Shown one piece after another: positions 35,968 to 43,459 of a stretch of 51,835 bases of DNA. The first letter of the stretch is position 1. The number at the start of each line of letters is the position of its first letter. The stretch comes from Frankiaceae bacterium (GTDB taxonomy: Bacteria; Actinomycetota; Actinomycetes; JAFAQI01): NCBI GenBank assembly GCA_019239875.1, contig JAFAZI010000098.1, positions 1 to 51,835 on the forward strand, in the 5' to 3' direction. Below the pieces are notes generated by a model that was not told the DNA's origin, made no database searches, and was given only the letters and a program-made list of their open reading frames with translations. Made by a program: the position numbers and the translations under genes.

Positions 35968-36137
35968 TTCTCGTCAGCTTCTGGCGGCGAGTCGAAGGAC
36001 GCCGGGACCTTCTTCAGATGCCGCGTCATCGAGCGGAACAGGAAGAAGGATGCGACCACGAGAGCAAGTACGACGAGGAAGGCGATGGTTCCTGCTCCAA
36101 GGCCACCACTTGAACCAGCAAGGATCACGTCGGTCAT
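35964..36137 (-). CDS. Small single-helix membrane protein of the mca operon
   Basis: A 57-residue protein: a short extracytoplasmic N-terminus, one helix (about 15-38, GTIAFLVVLALVVASFFLFR) and a cytoplasmic tail MTRHLKKVPASFD with an acidic end. It is the positional equivalent of M. tuberculosis Rv1083, next to mca, and the tail pattern is typical of that group. ATG 36137 overlaps the mca stop by 4 nt and its stop overlaps the MarR start by 4 nt, so all three are translationally coupled. No known function. Confidence 0.85.
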   Translation of the reverse strand: MTDVILAGSSGGLGAGTIAFLVVLALVVASFFLFRSMTRHLKKVPASFDSPPEADEK

Positions 36138-37015
36138 CGATGCACCTCGTTCTTGATGCCGGCGAACAGGTCGTCCTCGGGAGTCTCCGTGTCCACCAGC
36201 GACCGCGCCAGTTCGTAGTCCTCGGTCGGCCAGGCACGCTGTTGGATCTCCAGCGGGCAGGCGAACCAGAACGACGTGGGATCGACCTGCGTGGCGTGCG
36301 CGATCAGCGCCTTGTCGCGCACCGGGTAGTAGTCGGCGCAGTTCACCCGCGTCGTGATCCGAGCCCCCACGTCCGCTGTGTCGCCCCAGTCCCTGAGTCG
36401 TTCCTCATATGGCGACTCGAGCCCGGCGTCGACCATGGCCTGGTGCAGCGCAAGGAAGCGGGCCTTGTGAAAAGTCATGTGGTAGTAGAGCTTGAGGGGC
36501 TGCCACGGCTGGCCGGTGCCCGGATAGCGGTCCGGGTCTGCGGCTGCCTCGAACGCCTCGATGCTCACCTTGTGATTCATGATGTGGTCGGGGTGCGGGT
36601 AACCCCCGTTCTCGTCGTACGTCGTGATGACGTGGGGCCGAAACGTTCGCACCAGCCGAACCAGCGGCTCGGCCGCCGTCTCGAGCGGTTCGAGCGCGAA
36701 GCAGCCGTCGGGCAGTGGCGGTAGCGGGTCTCCCTCGGGTAGGCCCGAGTCGACGAACCCGAGCCACGAGTGGTGCGCGCCGAGAATGTTGATGGCGTTC
36801 TGCATCTCCTGGTGACGGATTCCGGAGAGGTTGGCGATCACGTCGGGCCGATCCATCGCCGGGTTCAGGATCGAACCACGTTCTCCACCTGTGCAGGTTG
36901 CGATCAACACTTCGACGCCCTCGGCGACGTACTTCGCGACCGTTGCGGCTCCCTTGCTCGCCTCGTCGTCCGGATGCGCGTGGACGGCGAGCAGCCGCAA
37001 CGGTGCATCGGTCAC
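36134..37015 (-). CDS. mca: Mycothiol S-conjugate amidase
   Basis: A 293-residue zinc amidase of the LmbE/PIG-L fold that cleaves mycothiol conjugates of electrophiles, releasing mercapturic acids for export. The zinc site is in AVHAHPDDEASKG and GGYPHPDHIMNH, and CTGGERGSILNPAM is the usual third motif. The tail (LEIQQRAWPTEDYELARSLV) distinguishes Mca from the deacetylase MshB. It marks the host as a mycothiol producer. GTG 37015 lies 6 nt after CAGGAT on the minus strand. First gene of mca - small membrane protein - marR, divergent from greA by only 40 nt. Confidence 0.96.
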   Translation of the reverse strand: MTDAPLRLLAVHAHPDDEASKGAATVAKYVAEGVEVLIATCTGGERGSILNPAMDRPDVIANLSGIRHQEMQNAINILGAHHSWLGFVDSGLPEGDPLPPLPDGCFALEPLETAAEPLVRLVRTFRPHVITTYDENGGYPHPDHIMNHKVSIEAFEAAADPDRYPGTGQPWQPLKLYYHMTFHKARFLALHQAMVDAGLESPYEERLRDWGDTADVGARITTRVNCADYYPVRDKALIAHATQVDPTSFWFACPLEIQQRAWPTEDYELARSLVDTETPEDDLFAGIKNEVHR

Positions 37016-37021
37016 CTCTCA

Positions 37022-37048
37022 ATCCTGTCACGGTGCCGCAGGTAGCCT
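37022..37048. promoter_or_regulatory. Overlapping divergent leaderless promoters of mca and greA
   Basis: Minus-strand CAGGAT (37022-37027) is 6 nt from the mca GTG; plus-strand TAGCCT (37043-37048) is 7 nt from the greA ATG. Only 15 bp separate the two -10 elements, so the upstream region of each promoter overlaps the start region of the other. Confidence 0.5.
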
Positions 37049-37055
37049 CGACCGG

Positions 37056-37550
37056 ATGAGCGAGACGACCGAGACCTGGTTGACCCAGGAGGCCTACGAC
37101 CGGCTGGCGGCCGAACTCGAGCACCTTTCCGGTCCTGCCCGGGTCGAGATCACCCAACGAATTGCGGCAGCCCGCGCTGAGGGTGACCTGAAGGAGAACG
37201 GCGGCTACCACGCGGCCAAGGACGAGCAGGGAAAGATGGAGGCGCGGATCCGCCAGCTCAACCAGATCCTTCGGACTGCGAAGGTCGGCACCCCGCCGTC
37301 GGCCGACTCGGGGGTCGCCGGCCCGGGAATGGTCGTGACGGTGAAGTACGTCGGCGACGACGACACGGAGACCTTCTTGATCGGCTCACGCGAGGAGGCG
37401 GCCGTGACCGACATGACCGTCTACTCGGCGCAGTCGCCGATGGGGAAGGCGTTGACCGGCGCCAAGCCGGGCGAGACGGTGTCCTACAAGGCGCCGTCCG
37501 GCGCCGAGATCTCCCTAGAGATCGTTGAGGTTGATCCGTATACCGGCTGA
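37056..37550 (+). CDS. greA: Transcription elongation factor GreA
   Basis: A 164-residue factor that enters the RNA polymerase secondary channel and stimulates cleavage of backtracked RNA. The N-terminal coiled coil (1-80) carries the acidic tip in AEGDLKENGGYHAAKDEQG. The C-terminal FKBP-like domain follows (SPMGKALTGAKPGETVSYKAPSG). The frame is open further upstream, but ATG 37056 begins the homologous part. The gene's last 36 nt overlap the convergent 79-residue protein gene. Same neighbour relation to mca as in mycobacteria. Confidence 0.96.
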   Translation: MSETTETWLTQEAYDRLAAELEHLSGPARVEITQRIAAARAEGDLKENGGYHAAKDEQGKMEARIRQLNQILRTAKVGTPPSADSGVAGPGMVVTVKYVGDDDTETFLIGSREEAAVTDMTVYSAQSPMGKALTGAKPGETVSYKAPSGAEISLEIVEVDPYTG

Positions 37551-37754
37551 ATTGTCCGTCGGCGTCGCAGAGTCGAAGGGTGGCAGCGCGAGCAAGGTGT
37601 CGACATCGCCCTCGAAGCGCAGCGCGTCGATGTCGCACGCGTCTCGATGCAGATCTTCGATGATGCCGAACTGACTGCGTGACGAGATCGACATCTCGTG
37701 ACCGCAGCCAGCGCAGCGCACGACTAGCGTCTGGGTCTCGGTCACCAGGGTCAT
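37515..37754 (-). CDS. Small cysteine-motif protein overlapping greA
   Basis: A 79-residue protein beginning MTLVTETQTLVVRCAGCGHEM. The CAGCGH motif plus DACD near residue 40 suggests a small metal-binding or redox site, but no full zinc ribbon is visible. AGGGG lies a few nt upstream of ATG 37754, a good RBS. The C-terminal 12 residues are encoded antisense to the end of greA. Unknown family. Confidence 0.6.
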   Translation of the reverse strand: MTLVTETQTLVVRCAGCGHEMSISSRSQFGIIEDLHRDACDIDALRFEGDVDTLLALPPFDSATPTDNSAGIRINLNDL

Positions 37755-37774
37755 GTTCCCCTATCCGGGTGATT

Positions 37775-38557
37775 TCATTCCACGCGGCGGCCACGCCCTC
37801 GGACCAGAGTGGGCCCGTACATGGTCGTCGTCCCGTCGTGGAGGAGCTCGTCGAACGCGGCGAGGTCCTCGGGGGTCACGAGACCGGCTGCGAGCATCGG
37901 CGGCTCGAGCTGCTTGACCAGGAGCCACCACTGGGGAACGCCGTTCGCGACGTCGGTGACGATGCTCTCGACGGCGCCGGCCACCACGAGATCCGTCAGC
38001 CCCACCGCCATGAGTTGATGGAGCAGCCGTCGCCCGTAGACGTCGTCGAAGCCCGCGCCGCGCATCGTCGCGTACACGGCGTCGACGACCTTCGCGTGGA
38101 CCGGTGACGGAGGCTCGCAGACGTACGCCGTCACGTTGTCGAACTCCTCGAGTACTAGCCAGCCGCCAGGCCGCAATGCGTCGGCGAGCTTCGCCAGCAT
38201 CGCCGGCCGGTCGGGGAGATGCTCGATGACGAGCCGCGCATGCACCAGGTCGAAGGGGCCACCGGGGATCGGGTCGGTGCGGATGTCGAGCTGGCGCACC
38301 TCGAGGTTGGCGGTCGCGGCCGGCTCCGCGAGGCGGGTGTCGATGTCAACTGCCAGCACCAGGCCGGTTGGACCAACCTCGTCGGCCAGGGCTTGGGCGA
38401 ACCTCCCGGTGCCCGGGCCTAGTTCGAGACAGCGCCAGCCGGCGGCGAGCCCCGTCCGCTTGCAGAACGCCAACGACTCTTCGTCGTAGCGTCCGGTCAA
38501 GGCATCGAGGCGTTCGCGCTCCTGCTCCCAAGCGTTGTCGAGGACGTAGTCACTCAT
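37775..38557 (-). CDS. Class I SAM-dependent methyltransferase
   Basis: A 260-residue methyltransferase. Motif I is CLELGPGTGRFAQAL (about residues 43-57); the acidic end of beta 2 is VLAVDID; LDIRTDPIPGGPFDLVHARLVIEHLPD covers motifs II-III. A C-terminal helical part (160-240) differs among subfamilies and probably sets the substrate, which is unknown. ATG 38557 has GGGGG upstream. It is separated by 39 nt from the end of ilvA on the same strand. Confidence 0.88.
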   Translation of the reverse strand: MSDYVLDNAWEQERERLDALTGRYDEESLAFCKRTGLAAGWRCLELGPGTGRFAQALADEVGPTGLVLAVDIDTRLAEPAATANLEVRQLDIRTDPIPGGPFDLVHARLVIEHLPDRPAMLAKLADALRPGGWLVLEEFDNVTAYVCEPPSPVHAKVVDAVYATMRGAGFDDVYGRRLLHQLMAVGLTDLVVAGAVESIVTDVANGVPQWWLLVKQLEPPMLAAGLVTPEDLAAFDELLHDGTTTMYGPTLVRGRGRRVE

Positions 38558-38596
38558 GCCGCACCCCCGTGTCGATTGATCGCAGTCAATCAGGTG

Positions 38597-39847
38597 TCAG
38601 TCGACGGACAGCGGGTAACCCGCCGACCGGAGACCGGCGAGGACCTCTTGCTTATGCGGCTCACCGCGGGTCTCGAGCTGCAACGCGACCTCGACCTCAT
38701 CGAGGTGAAGCTTGGGTCCAGTCCGCTGATGCTCGACGTCGAGCACGTTGGCGCCGGCTTCACCGAGATGAGTGAGCAGCTTTGCGAGTTCGCCCGGACG
38801 ATCCGGGATGCGAAGGTGAAAGGACAGGTACCGGCCTGCCGCGATCATGCCGTGGCGAAGCACCCGCATGAGCAGGACCGGGTCGATGTTGCCGCCGGAG
38901 AGGACCCCCACCACGGGCGGCTCGAATCGATCAGGGGATTCCATAATCGCTGCGACCGACGCGACACCGGCCGGCTCGACCACCAGCTTCGCTCGCTCGA
39001 GGGTCAGCAGCAGCGCCCGTGCCAGCGCGTCCTCCGACACCGTGTGCACCTCGTCGACGTACCGCTGCACCAAGTCGAAGGTGAGGTCACCGGGACAACC
39101 CACCGCGATCCCGTCCGCGATCGTCGCCATCGACTCGAGCGCGATCGGATGTCCGGCGTCGAGCGACGGAGGGAAGCTCGCCGCACCTTTCGCGTTGACT
39201 CCGATCACTCGGACGTCCGGACGCATCGTCTTTGCGGCGACGGCGATGCCGGAGACCAGGCCCCCACCGCCGACACTCACGACAATGGTCTTCACCTCCG
39301 GAACCTGCTCGCGGATCTCCAGGCCCACCGTGCCCTGACCCGCGACGATGTCGGGATGGTCGAACGGGTGGATCAGTACGGCGCCGGTCTGCTCGGCGTG
39401 CACCGTCGCGGCAACGAGGGCCGCATCGACGGTGTGACCCGCGGTATGGATCTCCGCGCCGTACGCCCTCGTCGCCTCGACCTTCGGAAGCGGAGCCCCT
39501 TCCGGCATGAAGACGGTCGCCTTCGTACCGAGCAGCTGGGCGGCCATCGCGACACCTTGCGCATGATTGCCTGCGCTTGCTGCGACGACGCCGCGAGAGC
39601 GCTCCACGTCGGATAGCCGGGAGATGCGGTTGTAGGCACCGCGGATCTTGAATGATCCTGCGCGTTGCAAGTTCTCGCACTTGAGCTGCACCTCGCCGCC
39701 CACGAGCTTGGACAGCGGGCGAGAGCCTTCCACGGGCGTACGTCGTACGACGCCACCCAGCAGGTCCCGGGCGGCCTCGATGTCAGCGAGCGTGACGGTG
39801 TCTATGACCGTCAGTCTGCACCCGATGGCCAGTACTGGTCGCCACAC
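38597..39847 (-). CDS. ilvA: Threonine ammonia-lyase with C-terminal ACT domain
   Basis: PLP enzyme deaminating threonine to 2-oxobutanoate. The PLP Lys is in GSFKIRGAYNRIS; AASAGNHAQGVA, SVGGGGLVSGIAVA and SGGNIDPVLL line the cofactor pocket. Residues from about 340 form one ACT domain (LSFHLRIPDRPGELAKLLTHLGE), as in actinomycete forms. In frame the only usual start is GTG 39847 (416 residues), which overlaps the ROK gene by 37 nt. A CTG at 39814 would give a CTGA stop/start overlap with the ROK stop and an N-terminus (MTVIDTVTLADIEAAR) matching relatives; this is a serious alternative giving 405 residues. Confidence 0.93.
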   Translation of the reverse strand: MWRPVLAIGCRLTVIDTVTLADIEAARDLLGGVVRRTPVEGSRPLSKLVGGEVQLKCENLQRAGSFKIRGAYNRISRLSDVERSRGVVAASAGNHAQGVAMAAQLLGTKATVFMPEGAPLPKVEATRAYGAEIHTAGHTVDAALVAATVHAEQTGAVLIHPFDHPDIVAGQGTVGLEIREQVPEVKTIVVSVGGGGLVSGIAVAAKTMRPDVRVIGVNAKGAASFPPSLDAGHPIALESMATIADGIAVGCPGDLTFDLVQRYVDEVHTVSEDALARALLLTLERAKLVVEPAGVASVAAIMESPDRFEPPVVGVLSGGNIDPVLLMRVLRHGMIAAGRYLSFHLRIPDRPGELAKLLTHLGEAGANVLDVEHQRTGPKLHLDEVEVALQLETRGEPHKQEVLAGLRSAGYPLSVD

Positions 39848-40758
39848 ACGACAAGAGCAGCCGCACCGATCAGTCCGGCATCGACGTCAAGTCCCGCGCG
39901 AACGATGTGGCAGCGCGAGGCGAACTCCATCCGTGCGTGGCACGCGAATGCCGATCGCGCCGGACCGAGCAGCAGGTCGCCGGCATTCGCGAGCCCGCCA
40001 CCGATCGCGACCACGTCGAGCTCCAGCAGGTGTGCGGCGGACGCCACGGCCGTGCCGAGCGCCGTACCGGCACGAGCGAACGCCTCGATCGCGATCTGCT
40101 CGCCGGCGCGTGCGGCAGCCACCAAGGTGCGGCCGTCAGGCTCGCCGGCCGTTGACCACCCGTGATCGAGGGCCCACTGCACGACCGCCGGTCCGCGAGC
40201 GATCGCCTCGAGGCAGCCCCGACCACCGCAGACGCACTCAGGGCCGTCGGGGTCGACGACGACATGCCCGAGGTGACCGGCGTTGCCGGTCTCGCCGAAC
40301 TCGACCCGGCCGTCGAGCACCAACCCGCCGCCGACGCCGGTCGAGACCACGACTCCCATCAGGTTGCGCACCCCGACCCCGGCGCCACGCCAGTGCTCCC
40401 CGACCGCCAGCGCGATCGCGTCGTTCGCCACCCGCACATGGGCGCCGGGAAACATCTCGCGCAGCCTGACCCGAAGCGGGAAGTCGCGCCAGGCCGCGAT
40501 GTTCAGGGGCGAGACCACACCCTGGGGCCATCGCATCGGGCCGCCGCAGCCGACGCCGATGCCGCCTGGCAGCGCGTCGGCGCAGACCGCTTCGACCAGC
40601 TTGACCAACGTGCCCCAGAGCGCCTCGCCTTCACCGCGACGGCTCGGCTGGCACGGCACCTCGTGTCGGCGGCGCAGCAAACCGCCGGAATCGACCAGTG
40701 CGGCCGCGAGCTTGGTGCCGCCGATGTCGATCGCCAGCACGGGATCGCCGGTCGTCAT
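39811..40758 (-). CDS. ROK family sugar kinase
   Basis: A 315-residue kinase, probably a glucokinase or related hexose kinase. The N-terminal phosphate loop is VLAIDIGGTKLAAALV. The catalytic base is expected in VANDAIALAVGEHWRG, and the ROK zinc motif is complete: GHLGHVVVDPDG followed by CVCGGRGCLEAIA. There is no N-terminal DNA-binding domain, so it is a kinase, not a repressor. Its start shares one nucleotide with the FIST stop (TGATG). Confidence 0.91.
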   Translation of the reverse strand: MTTGDPVLAIDIGGTKLAAALVDSGGLLRRRHEVPCQPSRRGEGEALWGTLVKLVEAVCADALPGGIGVGCGGPMRWPQGVVSPLNIAAWRDFPLRVRLREMFPGAHVRVANDAIALAVGEHWRGAGVGVRNLMGVVVSTGVGGGLVLDGRVEFGETGNAGHLGHVVVDPDGPECVCGGRGCLEAIARGPAVVQWALDHGWSTAGEPDGRTLVAAARAGEQIAIEAFARAGTALGTAVASAAHLLELDVVAIGGGLANAGDLLLGPARSAFACHARMEFASRCHIVRAGLDVDAGLIGAAALVVCGDQYWPSGAD

Positions 40759-41948
40759 CAGGTCGCGGCCGCGCCGAACGCGAGGATGGAAGCCGTGAAG
40801 CCGTGGACGAAGTTGCGGCCGCCCACCGGACCGATCTCACCTGCCGCGAAGCAGCCAGCGACCCCCTGCCCCGCGAGCACGGAACGCAGCAGCTGCGGAT
40901 CGTGATCAGCGCTGCCGAACAGGTGCGCGCCACGACCGTTGCACGAGAACAGCAGGGCACCCTCGACAGGAGCGAGACCGCTCGTCGTGCGGAACTGCTC
41001 GAGCGTGTCGCGGAGGTCACTGTCCGCGGCGGTGGCGTCACGGACCTGAAAGCGCACTGTGGTCCCGACCTCGACGAGGTCGCCGACGACAAGTCCACCG
41101 GTCTCCTCGTCCGCGCCAGCGATGCCACGGATCAGGAAATCACCCTGCCCGTGCTCCTCGACGTACTCATCCCGCGCCAGACCGAGGTGGAGGCCCTCAG
41201 TCACAAGCGCCTGCTCGGTCGGCGGCAGATTGGACAGGATCTCCTGGATCTTGGTGACGGCCGGCGTTCCGGCAAGCTCGAGGATGACGTTGCCCTGGGC
41301 GGCGGTGACCGTCATGGTCGGCCCGACCGGGCGGCAGCCCTGGCTGACGGCGGACTTGGCTCCGACCGGGCCGCCGAGCATCACACCGACCGCGCCGCGA
41401 TCGACGATCCGGTCGTCGACGAGCAGTCTGGTCGATCCACGGCCACCCGCTCCCGCCGCCATTCCGCCGACGATCGGCAGACCCGGCAGGGCGTTGTTCG
41501 TCTGCTCGATGAAACCGTCCACCGGGAAGGACCAGGGGTCGGCGAGCAGGATGGCCACCGCGTCGTCCGGATGCTGCTCGGGCATGCCGACCACCGCCAT
41601 GCCCTGATCAGCGGGCATCACCTCGAGCGAGAAGCTGCGTGTGTGCACGTCGGGAAGCACGCCGCACCAGACCGCAACCGCCGGCGCGGCCTCGACGCCG
41701 CGACCAGCGCCGATCACCCCGGGAGCCGAGCAGCCGATCGCCGTACTGGACTTTGCCATGTTCTCGGCGCGTTGCAGCGCATCGGTGGTCGCCTCCGGGC
41801 TGCCGCCGCTGACGAACACTGCGATCAGGTCCGGCCGCCTGCCACCGATCGCATCGAGTGCTTGCGTCGTGGCGCGCTCGGCTGCGACGACCAGGTCATG
41901 ATCGACGGCCAACCCGTCACCGAATCGGGGCACCAACCCAGTCTGCAC
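40758..41948 (-). CDS. FIST domain protein
   Basis: A 396-residue protein with FIST_N (about 30-220) and FIST_C (about 240-385) domains. FIST was predicted as a sensory module binding small ligands such as amino acids, and is usually linked to signal-transduction proteins. Here it is a stand-alone soluble protein. Characteristic parts are STAIGCSAPGVIG, PIVGGMAAGAGG and ALLFSCNGRGAHLFG with GCFAAGEIGPVGGRNFVHGFTA at the end. GTG 41948 overlaps its GGAGG, so a later GTG may be used. First gene of the operon FIST - ROK - ilvA. Divergent from the AAA+ gene. Confidence 0.88.
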   Translation of the reverse strand: MQTGLVPRFGDGLAVDHDLVVAAERATTQALDAIGGRRPDLIAVFVSGGSPEATTDALQRAENMAKSSTAIGCSAPGVIGAGRGVEAAPAVAVWCGVLPDVHTRSFSLEVMPADQGMAVVGMPEQHPDDAVAILLADPWSFPVDGFIEQTNNALPGLPIVGGMAAGAGGRGSTRLLVDDRIVDRGAVGVMLGGPVGAKSAVSQGCRPVGPTMTVTAAQGNVILELAGTPAVTKIQEILSNLPPTEQALVTEGLHLGLARDEYVEEHGQGDFLIRGIAGADEETGGLVVGDLVEVGTTVRFQVRDATAADSDLRDTLEQFRTTSGLAPVEGALLFSCNGRGAHLFGSADHDPQLLRSVLAGQGVAGCFAAGEIGPVGGRNFVHGFTASILAFGAAAT

Positions 41949-42016
41949 CTCCGGCGGGGCGGTGGGTGGGCGGCGTCACCGCCGAATCCACCGCCGACCG
42001 ATTTGCGGCGCGGGCA

Positions 42017-42022
42017 TAGCGT
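42017..42022 (+). promoter_or_regulatory. -10 hexamer of a probable leaderless promoter for the AAA+/VWA operon
   Basis: TAGCGT-6 nt-ATG(42029); no Shine-Dalgarno. Confidence 0.5.
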
Positions 42023-42028
42023 TGCGAC

Positions 42029-43459
42029 ATGAGCCCTGCTGCCCCGCCCGCCGGATCGCCATCGACCCTCAAGGAGCTTCGCGACTCCGGTCACGTTCAA
42101 AAGACCATCAAGTCCGAGCTTCGCGACAACCTGCTTGCCCGGATGCGGTCGGGTGAGGATCGCTTCCCGGGGATCATCGGTTTCGACGACACGGTGCTGC
42201 CGCAGATGGAGCGCGCCATCCTCGCGGGTCACGACGTCGTGCTGCTCGGCGAGCGCGGGCAGGGCAAGACGCGGCTGATCCGCACGCTGGTCCAACTGCT
42301 CGACGAGTGGACGCCGACCGTCGCCGGGTGCGAGATCAACGACCATCCCTACGACCCGGTCTGCACGCGGTGCCGGCTTCTCGTCGAAGAGCAGGGCGAT
42401 TCAGCGCCTGTCGCGTGGAAGCACCGCGACGACCGCTACGCCGAGAAGCTCGCGACGCCGGACGTCTCGGTCGGCGACCTCATCGGTGACGTCGACCCCA
42501 TCAAGGTCGCGCAGGGCCGAGTACTCGGCGACCCGGAAACGGTGCACTACGGGCTGGTCCCTCGAACCAACCGCGGCATCGTCGCGATCAACGAGCTGCC
42601 CGACCTTGCCGAACGAATCCAGGTTGCGCTGCTCAACGTGCTCGAGGAACGCGACATCCAGGTCCGCGGTTACACGTTGCGGCTACCACTCGACGTCATG
42701 CTGCTCGCGTCCGCCAACCCCGAGGACTACACGAACCGCGGCCGGATCATCACGCCGCTGAAGGACCGGTTCGGCGCCGAGGTGCGGACCCACTACCCGA
42801 TCGAGCTCGAGGACGAGCTCAACGTCGTGACGCAGGAGGCGCTCATCGAGTGGGGCGACGACGCGGTCTCTGCCGCGTTGCCCGAACACCTGATCGAGGT
42901 CATCGCCAGGTTCACGCGTCACGTCCGGGAGTCCCCCGCCGTCGACAACCGCTCCGGCGTCTCGGCCCGATTCGCGGTCGCGGCGGCGGAGACGGTCGCT
43001 GCGTCCGCAGTACGACGGGCAGCGCTCACCGGCGAGGAGGTCGCGGTGGCTCGGGTCGCCGACCTGCCGGCCATCGTCCCCGCCGTACAGGGCAAGGTCG
43101 AGTTCGAGACCGCGGAGGAGGGACGTGAGGCGGATGTTCTCGAGCACCTGCTGCGCCGCGCGACGGCCGACACCTTCCGGTCCCGGCTGGGCGGCGTCGA
43201 GCTCGGCCCGCTGGTCGACATGTTCGACGAGGCGACCGTCGTCGAGACCGGCGAGCTCGTGCCCGCGACAGACATCCTCGAGAGCCTCGGCACGATCCCT
43301 GGTCTCGGCAAGCTGCTCACCGCACTCGGGATCGACGAAGGTGCCGAGACACCGGGTCTCGCGGCGGCCGGGCTCGAGTTCGCTCTCGAGGGCCTGTATC
43401 TGCTGCGCCGGCTGTCCAAGGAAGAGATCGACGACAAGATCGTCTACGGGTCGCGATGA
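42029..43459 (+). CDS. MoxR/Mg-chelatase-type AAA+ ATPase
   Basis: A 476-residue ATPase. Walker A is GERGQGKT (residues 74-81); the Walker B-like segment is RGIVAINELPDL, and LASANPEDYTNRGRIITPLKDRF covers sensor I. Between Walker A and Walker B there is an insertion with Cys101, Cys112 and Cys115 (CEIN..., VCTRCRLL), which could bind metal. The C-terminal third is a helical lid plus an extra domain (SLGTIPGLGKLLTALGID). It resembles M. tuberculosis Rv0958. It is coupled by a 4-nt overlap to a VWA protein gene, the usual partner for MoxR ATPases, which remodel or load cofactors onto target proteins. The client is unknown. Confidence 0.9.
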   Translation: MSPAAPPAGSPSTLKELRDSGHVQKTIKSELRDNLLARMRSGEDRFPGIIGFDDTVLPQMERAILAGHDVVLLGERGQGKTRLIRTLVQLLDEWTPTVAGCEINDHPYDPVCTRCRLLVEEQGDSAPVAWKHRDDRYAEKLATPDVSVGDLIGDVDPIKVAQGRVLGDPETVHYGLVPRTNRGIVAINELPDLAERIQVALLNVLEERDIQVRGYTLRLPLDVMLLASANPEDYTNRGRIITPLKDRFGAEVRTHYPIELEDELNVVTQEALIEWGDDAVSAALPEHLIEVIARFTRHVRESPAVDNRSGVSARFAVAAAETVAASAVRRAALTGEEVAVARVADLPAIVPAVQGKVEFETAEEGREADVLEHLLRRATADTFRSRLGGVELGPLVDMFDEATVVETGELVPATDILESLGTIPGLGKLLTALGIDEGAETPGLAAAGLEFALEGLYLLRRLSKEEIDDKIVYGSR

